Of a stretch of DNA of 33,113 bases, positions 24,395 to 32,559 are shown one piece after another. Both the position numbers and the translations under genes were made by a program. The notes under the pieces were generated by a model. The model saw only the letters and a list, made by a program, of their open reading frames with translations. It made no database searches and was not told where the DNA came from. Origin of the DNA: Flavobacterium sp. (GTDB taxonomy: Bacteria; Bacteroidota; Bacteroidia; Flavobacteriales; Flavobacteriaceae); assembly GCA_026390995.1 (NCBI GenBank), contig JAPLEX010000015.1, forward strand, positions 1-33,113, given 5' to 3'. Positions within the stretch are counted from its first letter, which is position 1. Each line of letters starts with the position of its first letter.

Positions 24395-25386
24395 TTGGTG
24401 TATTTTAATTTTGGTTTTTTCAAAAACTCAACTGATTTAATTATTGACTCCAATTCAAACATCAAGTCGCGTTTGGGCGTAGAAGGGGCATAACAAAATC
24501 CTTCAACGATCAACATGCGATTGCGCGGATAATCCACAATGCAGTAATTGATGAACGGGCCGTCCATGTGATCGTTTCGCAATTCCCAGGTGCCTTTGGT
24601 AACAAAGGTTTCTTTGCTTCGAATTTTGGTTTTAAACAAATAGGGCGTATAGGATTTGTCGGTAATCATTTGGGTGTTGGGGTAGGAGCCGTGTATGAAT
24701 AATCGGCCAATGGAGTCCCTAATTTTGGAGATGCTTTTAATGAGGTTGGTCGTTTTAACCCGGTGAAAAGGCACTTGGTAAATTAACAAGCTCGAATTGC
24801 CGCTGGTAATTTCTTTTTTGTACCATAAAAATTTCTTGCTTTTCATGGCCATCGTGTAGCCTGTTGGCAAATGAATATCAACGCCAAATTTTTTCTTTAC
24901 CGCTGCGGTCGAAATGCGGGAAGTATCCAACAAGCGTTGGTTTTCGACAATTTCGGTTTGTTGCATTTTCTGAATAATGTCGGGCGCATTTTGCCGAATA
25001 ACTTCCAAAATGGCATAAGCCGTTTTACCAGAAATGTGAAACACGTTTTGCGGTGTAGCGTATTCGTTTTCGACCAACTCGTAAGCGGTGGTTTTGGCTT
25101 TTTTGACCACTAAAATATTGCGCGTAGAGGTGACAAATCCTTCCAATAATTTTACCGGAAATTGGTTGATGTCAAACAACGGTTCTTCTTGAGGCAAACC
25201 CAATACCGGAGCTGCAAAGGTGTTTCGGATGCTGTCGCCTACTTGGCCATTCCAAAGTTGGTCGTCAATAATTACAGAAATGGTGTTGATTTTTCCCGAA
25301 GTGGGAAGTAAATCGGCAGTGTCTTGGCGCTTGCAGGCCGACGTTACAACCCAAAATAGTGCTATAAAAACCGCTAATTTTCTCAT
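24391..25386 (-). CDS. DUF4837 family lipoprotein
   Basis: A 331-residue Bacteroidota lipoprotein that I assign to DUF4837. The signal is MRKLAVFIALFWVVTSAC with a good lipobox (T-S-A-C, Cys18). The mature part contains INTISVIIDDQLWNGQVGDSI (34-54, two segments), GLPQEEPLFDINQFP, a middle VDIHLPTGYTMAMKSKKFLWY and RNDHMDGPFINYCIVDY near the end. Function is unknown; it is presumably anchored in the outer or inner membrane facing the periplasm. It lies 26 nt behind the lytic transglycosylase gene and overlaps the acetyltransferase start, which suggests an envelope-related role by context only. Confidence 0.85.
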   Translation of the reverse strand: MRKLAVFIALFWVVTSACKRQDTADLLPTSGKINTISVIIDDQLWNGQVGDSIRNTFAAPVLGLPQEEPLFDINQFPVKLLEGFVTSTRNILVVKKAKTTAYELVENEYATPQNVFHISGKTAYAILEVIRQNAPDIIQKMQQTEIVENQRLLDTSRISTAAVKKKFGVDIHLPTGYTMAMKSKKFLWYKKEITSGNSSLLIYQVPFHRVKTTNLIKSISKIRDSIGRLFIHGSYPNTQMITDKSYTPYLFKTKIRSKETFVTKGTWELRNDHMDGPFINYCIVDYPRNRMLIVEGFCYAPSTPKRDLMFELESIIKSVEFLKKPKLKYTK

Positions 25387-25412
25387 GAGTTGATTGGCCT
25401 AAGGCAAGCGAT

Positions 25413-27689
25413 TTACCCGCTAATTTTTAATTTCATGCCCGGTTTTAATTCGGATCCTTCGATGCCGTTCCATTTTTTGATGTCTGAAATGGTTACACCC
25501 GGATGTTTTTTGGCGATGCTAAATAAGGAATCGCCTTTGCGCACATAGTACAAGGTTTCTTTTTTGATGCGCTTTTCTTTTACTGGCGCCGCTTCGGCTA
25601 TAGTTTGTGGTTCGGTTTGTGGTTTAGAAACCAACAATTGAGTACCCAGCTGCAGAGCATTGTCCGTTAGGTTATTCCATGTTTTTAAGTCGGCCAAACT
25701 AACTTTAAATTTTTTGGCGATGGCGCTCAAATAATCGCCTTTGGCCACCGTGTAGGTGAGGGGTGCAGCAGTAGTTTCGGCGGGGGAAGAAACACTAGCC
25801 AACTCAGACGCACTAAGCTTAAGTTTGGCATCCAGCTGAATCGCATCATCGGTGAGCATATTCCATTTTTTTAGGTCGGCCACCGAGACATTGTGTTTTT
25901 TGGCAATCGAATTTAAATTATCGCCCGCTTGTACTACATACGTTACCGGTTCTAAAGTAGTTTCAGGCTTAGTTGCCGGAATTTTATCGGCGATTGCTGG
26001 AGTGGGGTTGTGTTTGATTGGCTTACGAACCACGCTAACTACCTGTTCGTTTTTAATCACTTTGAGTGTGGTTCCCACCGCAATATTGTTGTTTTTGAGG
26101 CGATTCCATTTTTTTAAATCCGCGACACTCACGTCGTACTTGGCAGAAATGGCCCCCAAATTATCGCCACTTTTTACCGTGTATTTTTTGGTGACTTCTT
26201 TTTGAGTCACCACTTTTTCTTCTTTAAATTCTAGTGCAGTACCAACCGATTTTTCGGCAGGAGTAGTAACTGCCACCGCTTTTGCAACCAGACTGTCGTT
26301 GTTTTTCTTGGATGATTTAGATGGTGCATACACAATGCGCTCTTGGGTCATGATTTTAAGTCGTTTTCCCAACGGAGCTTTGTTGCTTCGCAAATGATTC
26401 CAGCGTTTAATGTCGGTCACGGTAACTTGATATTGGTCGGCTATTTCACTCAACTTATCGCCGCGCCTTACTTTGTGGTACTTGGTTTTGGTGGCAAAAT
26501 CAACCCCAATATCCAAGGAGTCTTTGCTCGCCACAGCCTGATTCAAGCGGGCAATCGAACTGGGTTTTTGGTCCAATTCATGCTGAACATAGGCGTAAAT
26601 TTTATCTTCGTTGGAAGTAAATAAGGCAACTTTATCGGAGGGCAGGCGCAAATAATGCAGCTTGTCAAAATAGGCGGGAATTTCGTCGAGTTTAAACTGC
26701 GGATTCAACAATTTGAGTTGAGCCACGGGCACCTCAAGTAAATCGGATATTTGCTTGAATGACAACTGTTTTTTAATTTGAACCGTATCGGTGGCGAAGT
26801 GTTTTACGAGGGCCTTGTCGGGTTTAATGCCGTGTTGTTTGTGGTATTCGTAGATGTACATGGTGGCCAAAAAAGCAGGGACATAGCCCTGGGTTTCTTT
26901 CGGTAAATATTTGCGGATGGTCCAAAACGTTTGTTGTCCACCCGATCTGCGGATGGCTTTGGCTACATTGCCTGGGCCTGAATTGTAAGAGGCCAACACC
27001 AAATCCCAATCGCCAAAAATGCGGTACATATTGGTCATGTATTGGGCCGCGGCTTCGCTTGCTTTTAAGGGGTCGCTGCGTTCGTCTACATACGAATCGA
27101 TGTGGAGGTTATATTGCTTACCCGTTTGGTACATGAATTGCCATAAACCAGTTGCACCCACGCGGGAAACGGCTTTAGGATTTAAAGCTGATTCTACAAC
27201 GGCTAAGTATTTAATTTCGAGCGGGACATTTTTCTTGGCAAAAGCCTCTTCAAAGAATGGGAAGTAATATTCTGACAAAGCCATTAGGCGCTCAAACCCT
27301 TTTTTTCTATTTTTTAAAAACGACTTAATCAGGTTTTCGAGTCCGGGATTGTATTCAATGTTAAACGGCGACTTGGAATCCATTTCCTGCAGCCTTTTTT
27401 TGAGTAAATCGGTAGGCAATTCGTACTCTACCGCTTGGTCTAAGTTGATGGTTTTAATATCTGTTTCTAAGTCGTTGTATAAGTCTAAACTCGTGAGTTC
27501 TTTGAGCCATAAACTATCAACACAGGCGGCTATATTGTCGGTAACAAATGTTTTTTTGATGGAATCCAAGTAAGCCGTTTGGCTTTCTTTTGGCAAATTC
27601 GTAGCGGGTTGAGCCCAAGCATTAGCCGAAACGCTCAACAGCAGTAAAGCAAGGAAAAGAACTTTTATGTAGGGGATTTTTACTGACAA
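25413..27689 (-). CDS. lytic transglycosylase with five LysM domains (MltD-like)
   Basis: Exported murein lytic transglycosylase. Signal peptide ends SANAWAQ. The SLT domain holds the catalytic glutamate in YLAVVESALNP (Glu166 from this start), followed by GATGLWQFM and ASYNSGPGN. Five LysM modules fill the C-terminal part (from about residue 405 on), each starting YxVxxGDxL and containing a D(L/I)KxWN motif; the linkers are rich in Ala, Thr, Lys and Pro. The start is uncertain: there is no ATG upstream of the signal peptide. I choose TTG at 27689 because the other in-frame TTG (27719) lies inside the -7 box. About 758 residues. It follows pgk, and DUF4837 comes 26 nt later. Confidence 0.92.
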   Translation of the reverse strand: MSVKIPYIKVLFLALLLLSVSANAWAQPATNLPKESQTAYLDSIKKTFVTDNIAACVDSLWLKELTSLDLYNDLETDIKTINLDQAVEYELPTDLLKKRLQEMDSKSPFNIEYNPGLENLIKSFLKNRKKGFERLMALSEYYFPFFEEAFAKKNVPLEIKYLAVVESALNPKAVSRVGATGLWQFMYQTGKQYNLHIDSYVDERSDPLKASEAAAQYMTNMYRIFGDWDLVLASYNSGPGNVAKAIRRSGGQQTFWTIRKYLPKETQGYVPAFLATMYIYEYHKQHGIKPDKALVKHFATDTVQIKKQLSFKQISDLLEVPVAQLKLLNPQFKLDEIPAYFDKLHYLRLPSDKVALFTSNEDKIYAYVQHELDQKPSSIARLNQAVASKDSLDIGVDFATKTKYHKVRRGDKLSEIADQYQVTVTDIKRWNHLRSNKAPLGKRLKIMTQERIVYAPSKSSKKNNDSLVAKAVAVTTPAEKSVGTALEFKEEKVVTQKEVTKKYTVKSGDNLGAISAKYDVSVADLKKWNRLKNNNIAVGTTLKVIKNEQVVSVVRKPIKHNPTPAIADKIPATKPETTLEPVTYVVQAGDNLNSIAKKHNVSVADLKKWNMLTDDAIQLDAKLKLSASELASVSSPAETTAAPLTYTVAKGDYLSAIAKKFKVSLADLKTWNNLTDNALQLGTQLLVSKPQTEPQTIAEAAPVKEKRIKKETLYYVRKGDSLFSIAKKHPGVTISDIKKWNGIEGSELKPGMKLKISG

Positions 27690-27716
27690 TTCGTTAAAAT
27701 AAAAGATAAAGATGAG

Positions 27717-27724
27717 CAAACTTA
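27717..27724 (-). promoter_or_regulatory. candidate -7 box for the lytic transglycosylase gene
   Basis: TAAGTTTG on the minus strand, perfect TAnnTTTG; a TTG 23 nt further upstream (27748-27750 on the plus strand as CAA) could be the -33 element. It overlaps the TTG at 27719, which argues for the downstream TTG start at 27689. An inverted repeat ATTGTT/AACAAT lies further upstream, near the pgk stop, but has no T-run. Confidence 0.5.
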
Positions 27725-27772
27725 CTATCTAAAAACAACTTTTTTGGCAATTTATTGTTAAAACCGCAACAA

Positions 27773-28960
27773 TTAGTCTAAAATAGCTGCGATACCCGGC
27801 AATACGCTGCCTTCTAACATTTCTAACATCGCGCCCCCTCCGGTAGATACGTAGCTCATTTTATGCTCTAGGCCAAACTGTTTTACAGCCGATACCGAAT
27901 CGCCACCGCCTACCAAAGAAAATGCCCCATTGGCAGTTGCTTCTGCAATATAATTTCCTAATTCGATGGTGCCATTGGCAAAGGATTCCATCTCGAAAAC
28001 ACCCAAAGGGCCATTCCATAATATGGTTTTGGAGGCTAAAATTACTTCTTTGAAATTGGCCAATGATTGAGGCCCTGCATCCAATCCTTGCCAGCCGGCA
28101 GGGATATGCATTACATCAACCAATTTGGTTTGGGCATCGTTGGCAAAGGCATTGGCCGCCACCACATCAACCGGAAGGTGAATTTGTACATTTTTTTCTT
28201 TGGCCCAACGCAAAATATCCAAGGCCAACTCCATTTTGTCATCTTCACAAATGGAATCGCCTACGGTTCCGCCCAAGGCTTTGATAAACGTAAAAGTCAT
28301 TCCGCCACCAATGATCATGTGGTCTACTTTGTCTAATATGTTTTCGATCACCGTGATTTTCGACGAGACTTTTGATCCGCCCAAAACAGCAGTTACTGGT
28401 TTTACTGCTGCGTTTAATACACGGTTTAAACTGTCTATTTCTTTGGCCAATAAAGCCCCGAAACATTTGTGCTCGGGAAAAAATTGCGCAATAATTGTGG
28501 TCGACGCGTGGGCGCGGTGTGCGGTTCCAAAGGCGTCATTTACATAAATATCGCCCAACTCAGCCAAGGCTTTGGCAAAGGCCACATCGCCCGCTTCTTC
28601 TTCGGGGTGAAAACGCAAATTTTCCAACAACAACACTTCTCCTGCTTGCAAATTCGCGGCGGCTTCTTCGGCATCGGCACCAATACAATTGGCGACAAAT
28701 TTTACCGGAACGCCCAAAATAGATGCAGTTGTAGCTATAATATGCTGCAACGAATACTTGGCCTCAACCCCTTTGGGTCTGCCCAAGTGAGACATCAAAA
28801 TTACACTTCCACCGTCTTGTAAAATTTTAGCAATCGTGGGTTTGGCTGCTTCGATACGAGTAGCATCGGTAACCGAATAATTGTCGTCTAAAGGCACATT
28901 AAAATCTACGCGAATAATGGCTTTTTTGTGGCTAAAATTAAACTCTTGGATGGTTTTCAT
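27773..28960 (-). CDS. pgk: phosphoglycerate kinase
   Basis: Glycolytic enzyme converting 1,3-bisphosphoglycerate and ADP to 3-phosphoglycerate and ATP, cytosolic. The 395 residues have [10 protein letters not shown] (17-26), SHLGRPKG (58-65), [44 protein letters not shown] and the nucleotide-binding GGGDSVSAV near the C-terminus, all in the normal order and length. It is the first gene of a minus-strand run, preceded by a TATATTTG box; 83 nt separate it from the transglycosylase start. No anomaly seen. Confidence 0.98.
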   Translation of the reverse strand: MKTIQEFNFSHKKAIIRVDFNVPLDDNYSVTDATRIEAAKPTIAKILQDGGSVILMSHLGRPKGVEAKYSLQHIIATTASILGVPVKFVANCIGADAEEAAANLQAGEVLLLENLRFHPEEEAGDVAFAKALAELGDIYVNDAFGTAHRAHASTTIIAQFFPEHKCFGALLAKEIDSLNRVLNAAVKPVTAVLGGSKVSSKITVIENILDKVDHMIIGGGMTFTFIKALGGTVGDSICEDDKMELALDILRWAKEKNVQIHLPVDVVAANAFANDAQTKLVDVMHIPAGWQGLDAGPQSLANFKEVILASKTILWNGPLGVFEMESFANGTIELGNYIAEATANGAFSLVGGGDSVSAVKQFGLEHKMSYVSTGGGAMLEMLEGSVLPGIAAILD

Positions 28961-28988
28961 GTGAGGAATTTTTGGGTTTTTGATGGCG

Positions 28989-28996
28989 CAAATATA
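28989..28996 (-). promoter_or_regulatory. candidate -7 box for pgk
   Basis: TATATTTG on the minus strand, 28 nt before the pgk ATG; perfect match to TAnnTTTG, without a clear -33 TTTG. Confidence 0.5.
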
Positions 28997-29059
28997 CAGT
29001 TTTAATTTTTTTGGATTTTAAGATCGCTTTTCAGTGACTGATTTCTTAACAAAGCGGTA

Positions 29060-29088
29060 TTTGCACACGCAAGTTTCAATTATATTTG
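29060..29088 (+). promoter_or_regulatory. candidate promoter of holB
   Basis: TTTG at 29060-29063, 17-nt spacer and TATATTTG at 29081-29088: the best -33/-7 pair in the window. The ATG is only 4 nt downstream, so transcription probably begins at or next to the start codon. Confidence 0.6.
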
Positions 29089-29092
29089 CGGC

Positions 29093-30244
29093 ATGCTTTT
29101 TTCTACCCTCTTAGGACACGACCACCTCATTAGTCATTTGACCAAAACCGCTGACTCTGGACGAATCCCTCATGCGCAGCTGTTTGTGGGTCCCGAGGGA
29201 TGTGGAACCTTGGCCGTAGCAATTGCCTATGCGCAATACATTTTGTGCCAAAACCAAGGAAGCGAAAACAATACAGGTAATTCTGCGTGTAACCTGAAAT
29301 TTGAAACCCTTTCTCACCCCGATTTACATTTTATTTTTCCTACGGTAACCACCGAAGAAATAAAATCAAAACCAAAAAGCTCCGACTTTACTTCAGAGTG
29401 GCGCCAATTTGTAACCCAAAACCCCTATGGCGGTCTGTTTGACTGGTACCAAGTGCTGGGTGTTCAAAACAAACAAGGCGAAATTCGAGTAACTGACGCG
29501 CAAGAAATTGTAAAATCGTTATCCCTAAAAGCCTACGAAGGGGGGTACAAAATCACCATTATTTGGATGGCCGATAAAATGAATATTGAGTCCTCAAACA
29601 AACTACTAAAATTATTAGAAGAGCCCGGCGACAAAACCGTTTTTATCCTCATTTCAGACCAGGAGGAAGCTATTATTCAAACGATTCGTTCGCGTTGCCA
29701 GGTATTAAATTTTACTGCACTCCCCGAAAAAATTATAACAGACGCCTTGGTTTCACGTGAAAATATTGAACCGCGATCGGCCAAAAAGCTAGCGCACCAA
29801 GCCCAAGGCGATTACAACAAGGCCTTGAAATTGCTTCAAGAAAACAACGAAGAAGATTTGTTTGAAAAGTGGTTTGTCGATTGGGTACGAGCCGCCTTTC
29901 GCGCCAAAGGAAATGCAGCTGCCATTCAAGATTTACTAAGTTGGAGCGAACAAATTGCGGGCTTAGGACGAGAAGCGCAAAAAAAATATTTGAATTACTG
30001 CATCGAGCTATTTCGACAAGCCCTGTTGCTCAATTACCAAACCACTTCGTTGGTGTATGTGGAGCCAAAAATTGAAAATTTTAAGTTAGAAAATTTTGCG
30101 CCTTTTGTAAACCACAGCAATATCGAGGCTATTTTTATGGCATTATCTGATGCCATTTACCACATTGAGCGCAACGGGAATGCCAAATTGATCTTGACCG
30201 ATTTGTCTATAAAACTCACCCGATTAATTCACAGTAAGGGCTAA
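29093..30244 (+). CDS. holB: DNA polymerase III delta' subunit
   Basis: Clamp-loader subunit of the replicative polymerase, 383 residues. AAA+ domain begins LLGHDHLISHLTKT; IPHAQLFVGPEGCGTLA (25-41) holds a degenerate P-loop lacking the usual lysine, fitting a subunit that does not hydrolyse ATP. Further marks: SHPDLHFIFP, KIVKSLSLKAYEGGYK-like segment (actually EIVKSLSLKAYEGGYK), MNIESSNKLLKLLEEPGDKT and the SRC motif in TIRSRCQVL. The C-terminal half is helical. The gene ends one base before the stop of the convergent helicase gene. The promoter lies so close to the ATG that the mRNA may be leaderless. Confidence 0.94.
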   Translation: MLFSTLLGHDHLISHLTKTADSGRIPHAQLFVGPEGCGTLAVAIAYAQYILCQNQGSENNTGNSACNLKFETLSHPDLHFIFPTVTTEEIKSKPKSSDFTSEWRQFVTQNPYGGLFDWYQVLGVQNKQGEIRVTDAQEIVKSLSLKAYEGGYKITIIWMADKMNIESSNKLLKLLEEPGDKTVFILISDQEEAIIQTIRSRCQVLNFTALPEKIITDALVSRENIEPRSAKKLAHQAQGDYNKALKLLQENNEEDLFEKWFVDWVRAAFRAKGNAAAIQDLLSWSEQIAGLGREAQKKYLNYCIELFRQALLLNYQTTSLVYVEPKIENFKLENFAPFVNHSNIEAIFMALSDAIYHIERNGNAKLILTDLSIKLTRLIHSKG

Positions 30245-30245
30245 T

Positions 30246-31775
30246 TTAGGAGTTGTTTTTACTTGCTAAACTCGCTTTATACCACTTCAATTCATCCCAA
30301 CTGAACTCGTTTCCGTGTTTCTCTTTTAAGGGTTGAAGTGTTTCTTCTGAATAATTTTCGAATGCCTTGGCTAATTCTTGAATGCGGTCAAACGGTAAAA
30401 TGGATTCGATAGAAATGAGTTGATTTTCAATGAGTTTTGCAAAATGACCCGCGATGGTTTGCGGCGATAAAACGCGCATTTTTGCGATGTCTTTTAGAGA
30501 ATGGTTTTGCTCCCAAAGCGCATAGGTTTCTTGAACCGTTGATTTCTTTTCGGTTTTTACTTTCGCTTTCTTGGTTAATCCATATCGTGTTTTCTCCGGT
30601 TGATCTTCCAAAAACCGAGTTGGATTGTCCTGCGCTTGTTGAATTCGGTTGGCTATTTTTTGGTGTTTGTATTCTGTAAAAAATGACGATTGCAAACTGT
30701 GTTTGTCTAATTTTTTTCCAAGAACTACCGCCGAAATAAGCAATTTGGCTTTGTATAATTTAAATACAGCTGCCGTTTGAAGTTCTTCGATGGTTTGCAA
30801 TTCTTCAAACAATGCTTTGCTTTTTTTGCGCTCTTGTACCGCAAATAGTTCATCAATCAGTGCGTTGACGCCTTGGTCAAGTATAGGAAAAAAATAGCCA
30901 TAAGCCGCCTCTACACGCGTCTCAATTAATGCCCAATCGGGCTGCGTTTGCGCAAACAAACTATCGAGTTGACGAGCAAATTTTCGGGCCGGTTCTTGGG
31001 TGGTTAGGATATTTTCGTATTGTGATTTGGCCCAATTGAATACCGTTTTCTTCTTCGATTTATCTTGGCTTTTTTCTTGTACAAATTGCTGCCAGGCGTT
31101 TAGTAGTTCATTCCAGGTAAAACAGGATTTTAAATAGTCCTGCACATACCGAACAGTTTCGTTTGCCAGGTTTTGGGCCAACTGCTCCTCGTTGGCTTTG
31201 TGGTTGGCATATTCCATGACGTCCTGGTCGTTTACAATGCCGTTCATTTGCAAAGGCGCGAGCAAAACCAACCCATCTAAAGAGCGCAAGCGCGATAACG
31301 CCACATAGGCTTGGCCTGGCATAAAAACTTGCGAGACGTCAATGGCGGCTTTGTTAAAGGTGAGGCCTTGACTTTTATGAATGGTAATGGCCCAGGCCAG
31401 CTTAATTGGGTAATGGACAAAAGTGCCAATTACGGTTTCTTTTACTTCTTTTGTTAAGGGGTCTAGCGTATAGCGCAGGTTTTGCCACTCGTATTTTTCA
31501 AGAATCAAGGATTTGTTTTCTTCTGGAAAAAACACACAAATCTCTTGGGCTGATAAGGCTTGTATTTGGCCCATTTTTCCGTTGTAAAATTGCTTGTCGT
31601 AGCCCGTATCATTTTTAATAAACATGATTTGAGCACCCACTTTTAATTGCAATTGGGCTTCTATAGGCGCGAGTTTCTCGCAAAGCCTCGGCGTTGATGT
31701 GATCGGCTTTGTGGTTGTGTGTGGTGAGTAGTATATAACCCGCTCTGTTTTTTGTAGTAAACTGAGGATCAACAT
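30246..31775 (-). CDS. PIF1/RecD-like helicase, C-terminal part after frame break
   Basis: C-terminal part of the helicase whose N-terminal half lies at 31615-32469. Real homology begins near residue 33 (EKLAPIEAQLQLKVGAQIMFIKND); the first 32 residues are out-of-frame reading of the N-terminal half. Motifs: FVHYPIKLAWAITIHKSQGL (helicase motif V region), YVALSRLRSLDGLVLL (motif VI), then a long helical stretch and a C-terminal winged/HTH-like domain (about 425-509: QETYALWEQNHSLKDIAKMR, SPQTIAGHFAKLIE) like the HTH_40 tail of Bacteroidota helicases. Together with the N-terminal half the protein would be about 740 residues. Convergent with holB, one base apart. Confidence 0.85.
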   Translation of the reverse strand: MLILSLLQKTERVIYYSPHTTTKPITSTPRLCEKLAPIEAQLQLKVGAQIMFIKNDTGYDKQFYNGKMGQIQALSAQEICVFFPEENKSLILEKYEWQNLRYTLDPLTKEVKETVIGTFVHYPIKLAWAITIHKSQGLTFNKAAIDVSQVFMPGQAYVALSRLRSLDGLVLLAPLQMNGIVNDQDVMEYANHKANEEQLAQNLANETVRYVQDYLKSCFTWNELLNAWQQFVQEKSQDKSKKKTVFNWAKSQYENILTTQEPARKFARQLDSLFAQTQPDWALIETRVEAAYGYFFPILDQGVNALIDELFAVQERKKSKALFEELQTIEELQTAAVFKLYKAKLLISAVVLGKKLDKHSLQSSFFTEYKHQKIANRIQQAQDNPTRFLEDQPEKTRYGLTKKAKVKTEKKSTVQETYALWEQNHSLKDIAKMRVLSPQTIAGHFAKLIENQLISIESILPFDRIQELAKAFENYSEETLQPLKEKHGNEFSWDELKWYKASLASKNNS

Positions 31776-32469
31776 ATTGATTTAATTTTTTTAGGTCTGC
31801 TTCGGCAATTTTATTGTTTCTAAGGTTGTTAAGAATTGAGATAAAATCTTCGTCTTGTTGGCGGTAAATTTTATCCAATTCTATGTATATGGGCGGGTGT
31901 TTTTGGATCACCTGCGCATGAAAAAAGAATTTCCCTGAGTAATATTTTTTTAAATACTGCCATTCGCGGTCATTTATCACGGGCGGGAGCTGCAATAAAT
32001 CACCAATGAATAAGAGTTGTACACCCCCAAAAGGGGATTTGTTTTTGCGAATCGTTTGCAATGTAAAATCAATTGCATCAAGCAGATCGGCTCTAAGCAT
32101 ACTCACTTCGTCAATCACTAAGAGTTCCATGTTGCGCAAAAGGGACTTTTTTTGTCCGCTCATTTTCACCATTCTGCCCAAAGTAGATTTTGTTTCGAAG
32201 CGAAATTCGTCACTAAATTCGGGCGCGTTCTGGTCGGGAATAAAGGCGTGAAAAGGAAGTTGAAACAAAGAATGAATGGTAACCCCGTGCGCATTAAGGG
32301 CCGCAATTCCTGTAGGCGCTACAACCACCGTGTTTTTATGTGTCGTGCTACGAATTTGGTGTAATAGGGTGGTTTTCCCGGTACCTGCTTTTCCGGTAAG
32401 AAAGATCGAACGCTGGGTTTGGTTGATGAATTGCAGGACGTAATTGGCTTCGGTTGATAAAATTTCCAT
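31615..32469 (-). CDS. PIF1/RecD-like helicase, N-terminal part before frame break
   Basis: ATP-binding half of a superfamily 1B DNA helicase. Walker A GKAGTGKTT near residue 26, VVVAPTGIAALNAHGVTIHS, Walker B LLVIDEVSML, GDLLQLPPV and IELDKIYRQQDEDFI are all intact. True homology ends at about residue 265 (HINAEALRE, base 31675); the last 19 residues are read out of frame. The downstream frame resumes within the same bases, so at least one indel separates the halves. From memory, homologues have some 20-30 more residues between this point and LKVGAQ, so a larger deletion is possible. ATG at 32469. A terminator and a possible -7 box lie upstream. Confidence 0.87.
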   Translation of the reverse strand: MEILSTEANYVLQFINQTQRSIFLTGKAGTGKTTLLHQIRSTTHKNTVVVAPTGIAALNAHGVTIHSLFQLPFHAFIPDQNAPEFSDEFRFETKSTLGRMVKMSGQKKSLLRNMELLVIDEVSMLRADLLDAIDFTLQTIRKNKSPFGGVQLLFIGDLLQLPPVINDREWQYLKKYYSGKFFFHAQVIQKHPPIYIELDKIYRQQDEDFISILNNLRNNKIAEADLKKLNQYVDPQFTTKNRAGYILLTTHNHKADHINAEALRETRAYRSPIAIKSGCSNHVY

Positions 32470-32506
32470 GGCGTATATATATTAGTTTGTAAAAATGTGC
32501 TTGTAT

Positions 32507-32539
32507 AAAAAAGCCTTCCACAAATATACTGTAGAAGGC
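32507..32539 (-). terminator. intrinsic terminator of the OmpH-like gene, with -7 box of the helicase gene
   Basis: On the minus strand GCCTTCTACA pairs with TGTGGAAGGC (10 bp, one G-T wobble) around the 7-nt loop GTATATT, followed by TTTTTT (32512 down to 32507): a strong rho-independent terminator about 20 nt after the OmpH-like stop codon. TATATTTG (32528-32521) spans loop and 3' arm and is the only good -7 box for the helicase gene, which starts 51 nt downstream. Confidence 0.8.
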
Positions 32540-32559
32540 ATTTATTTTATAGTTATTAC

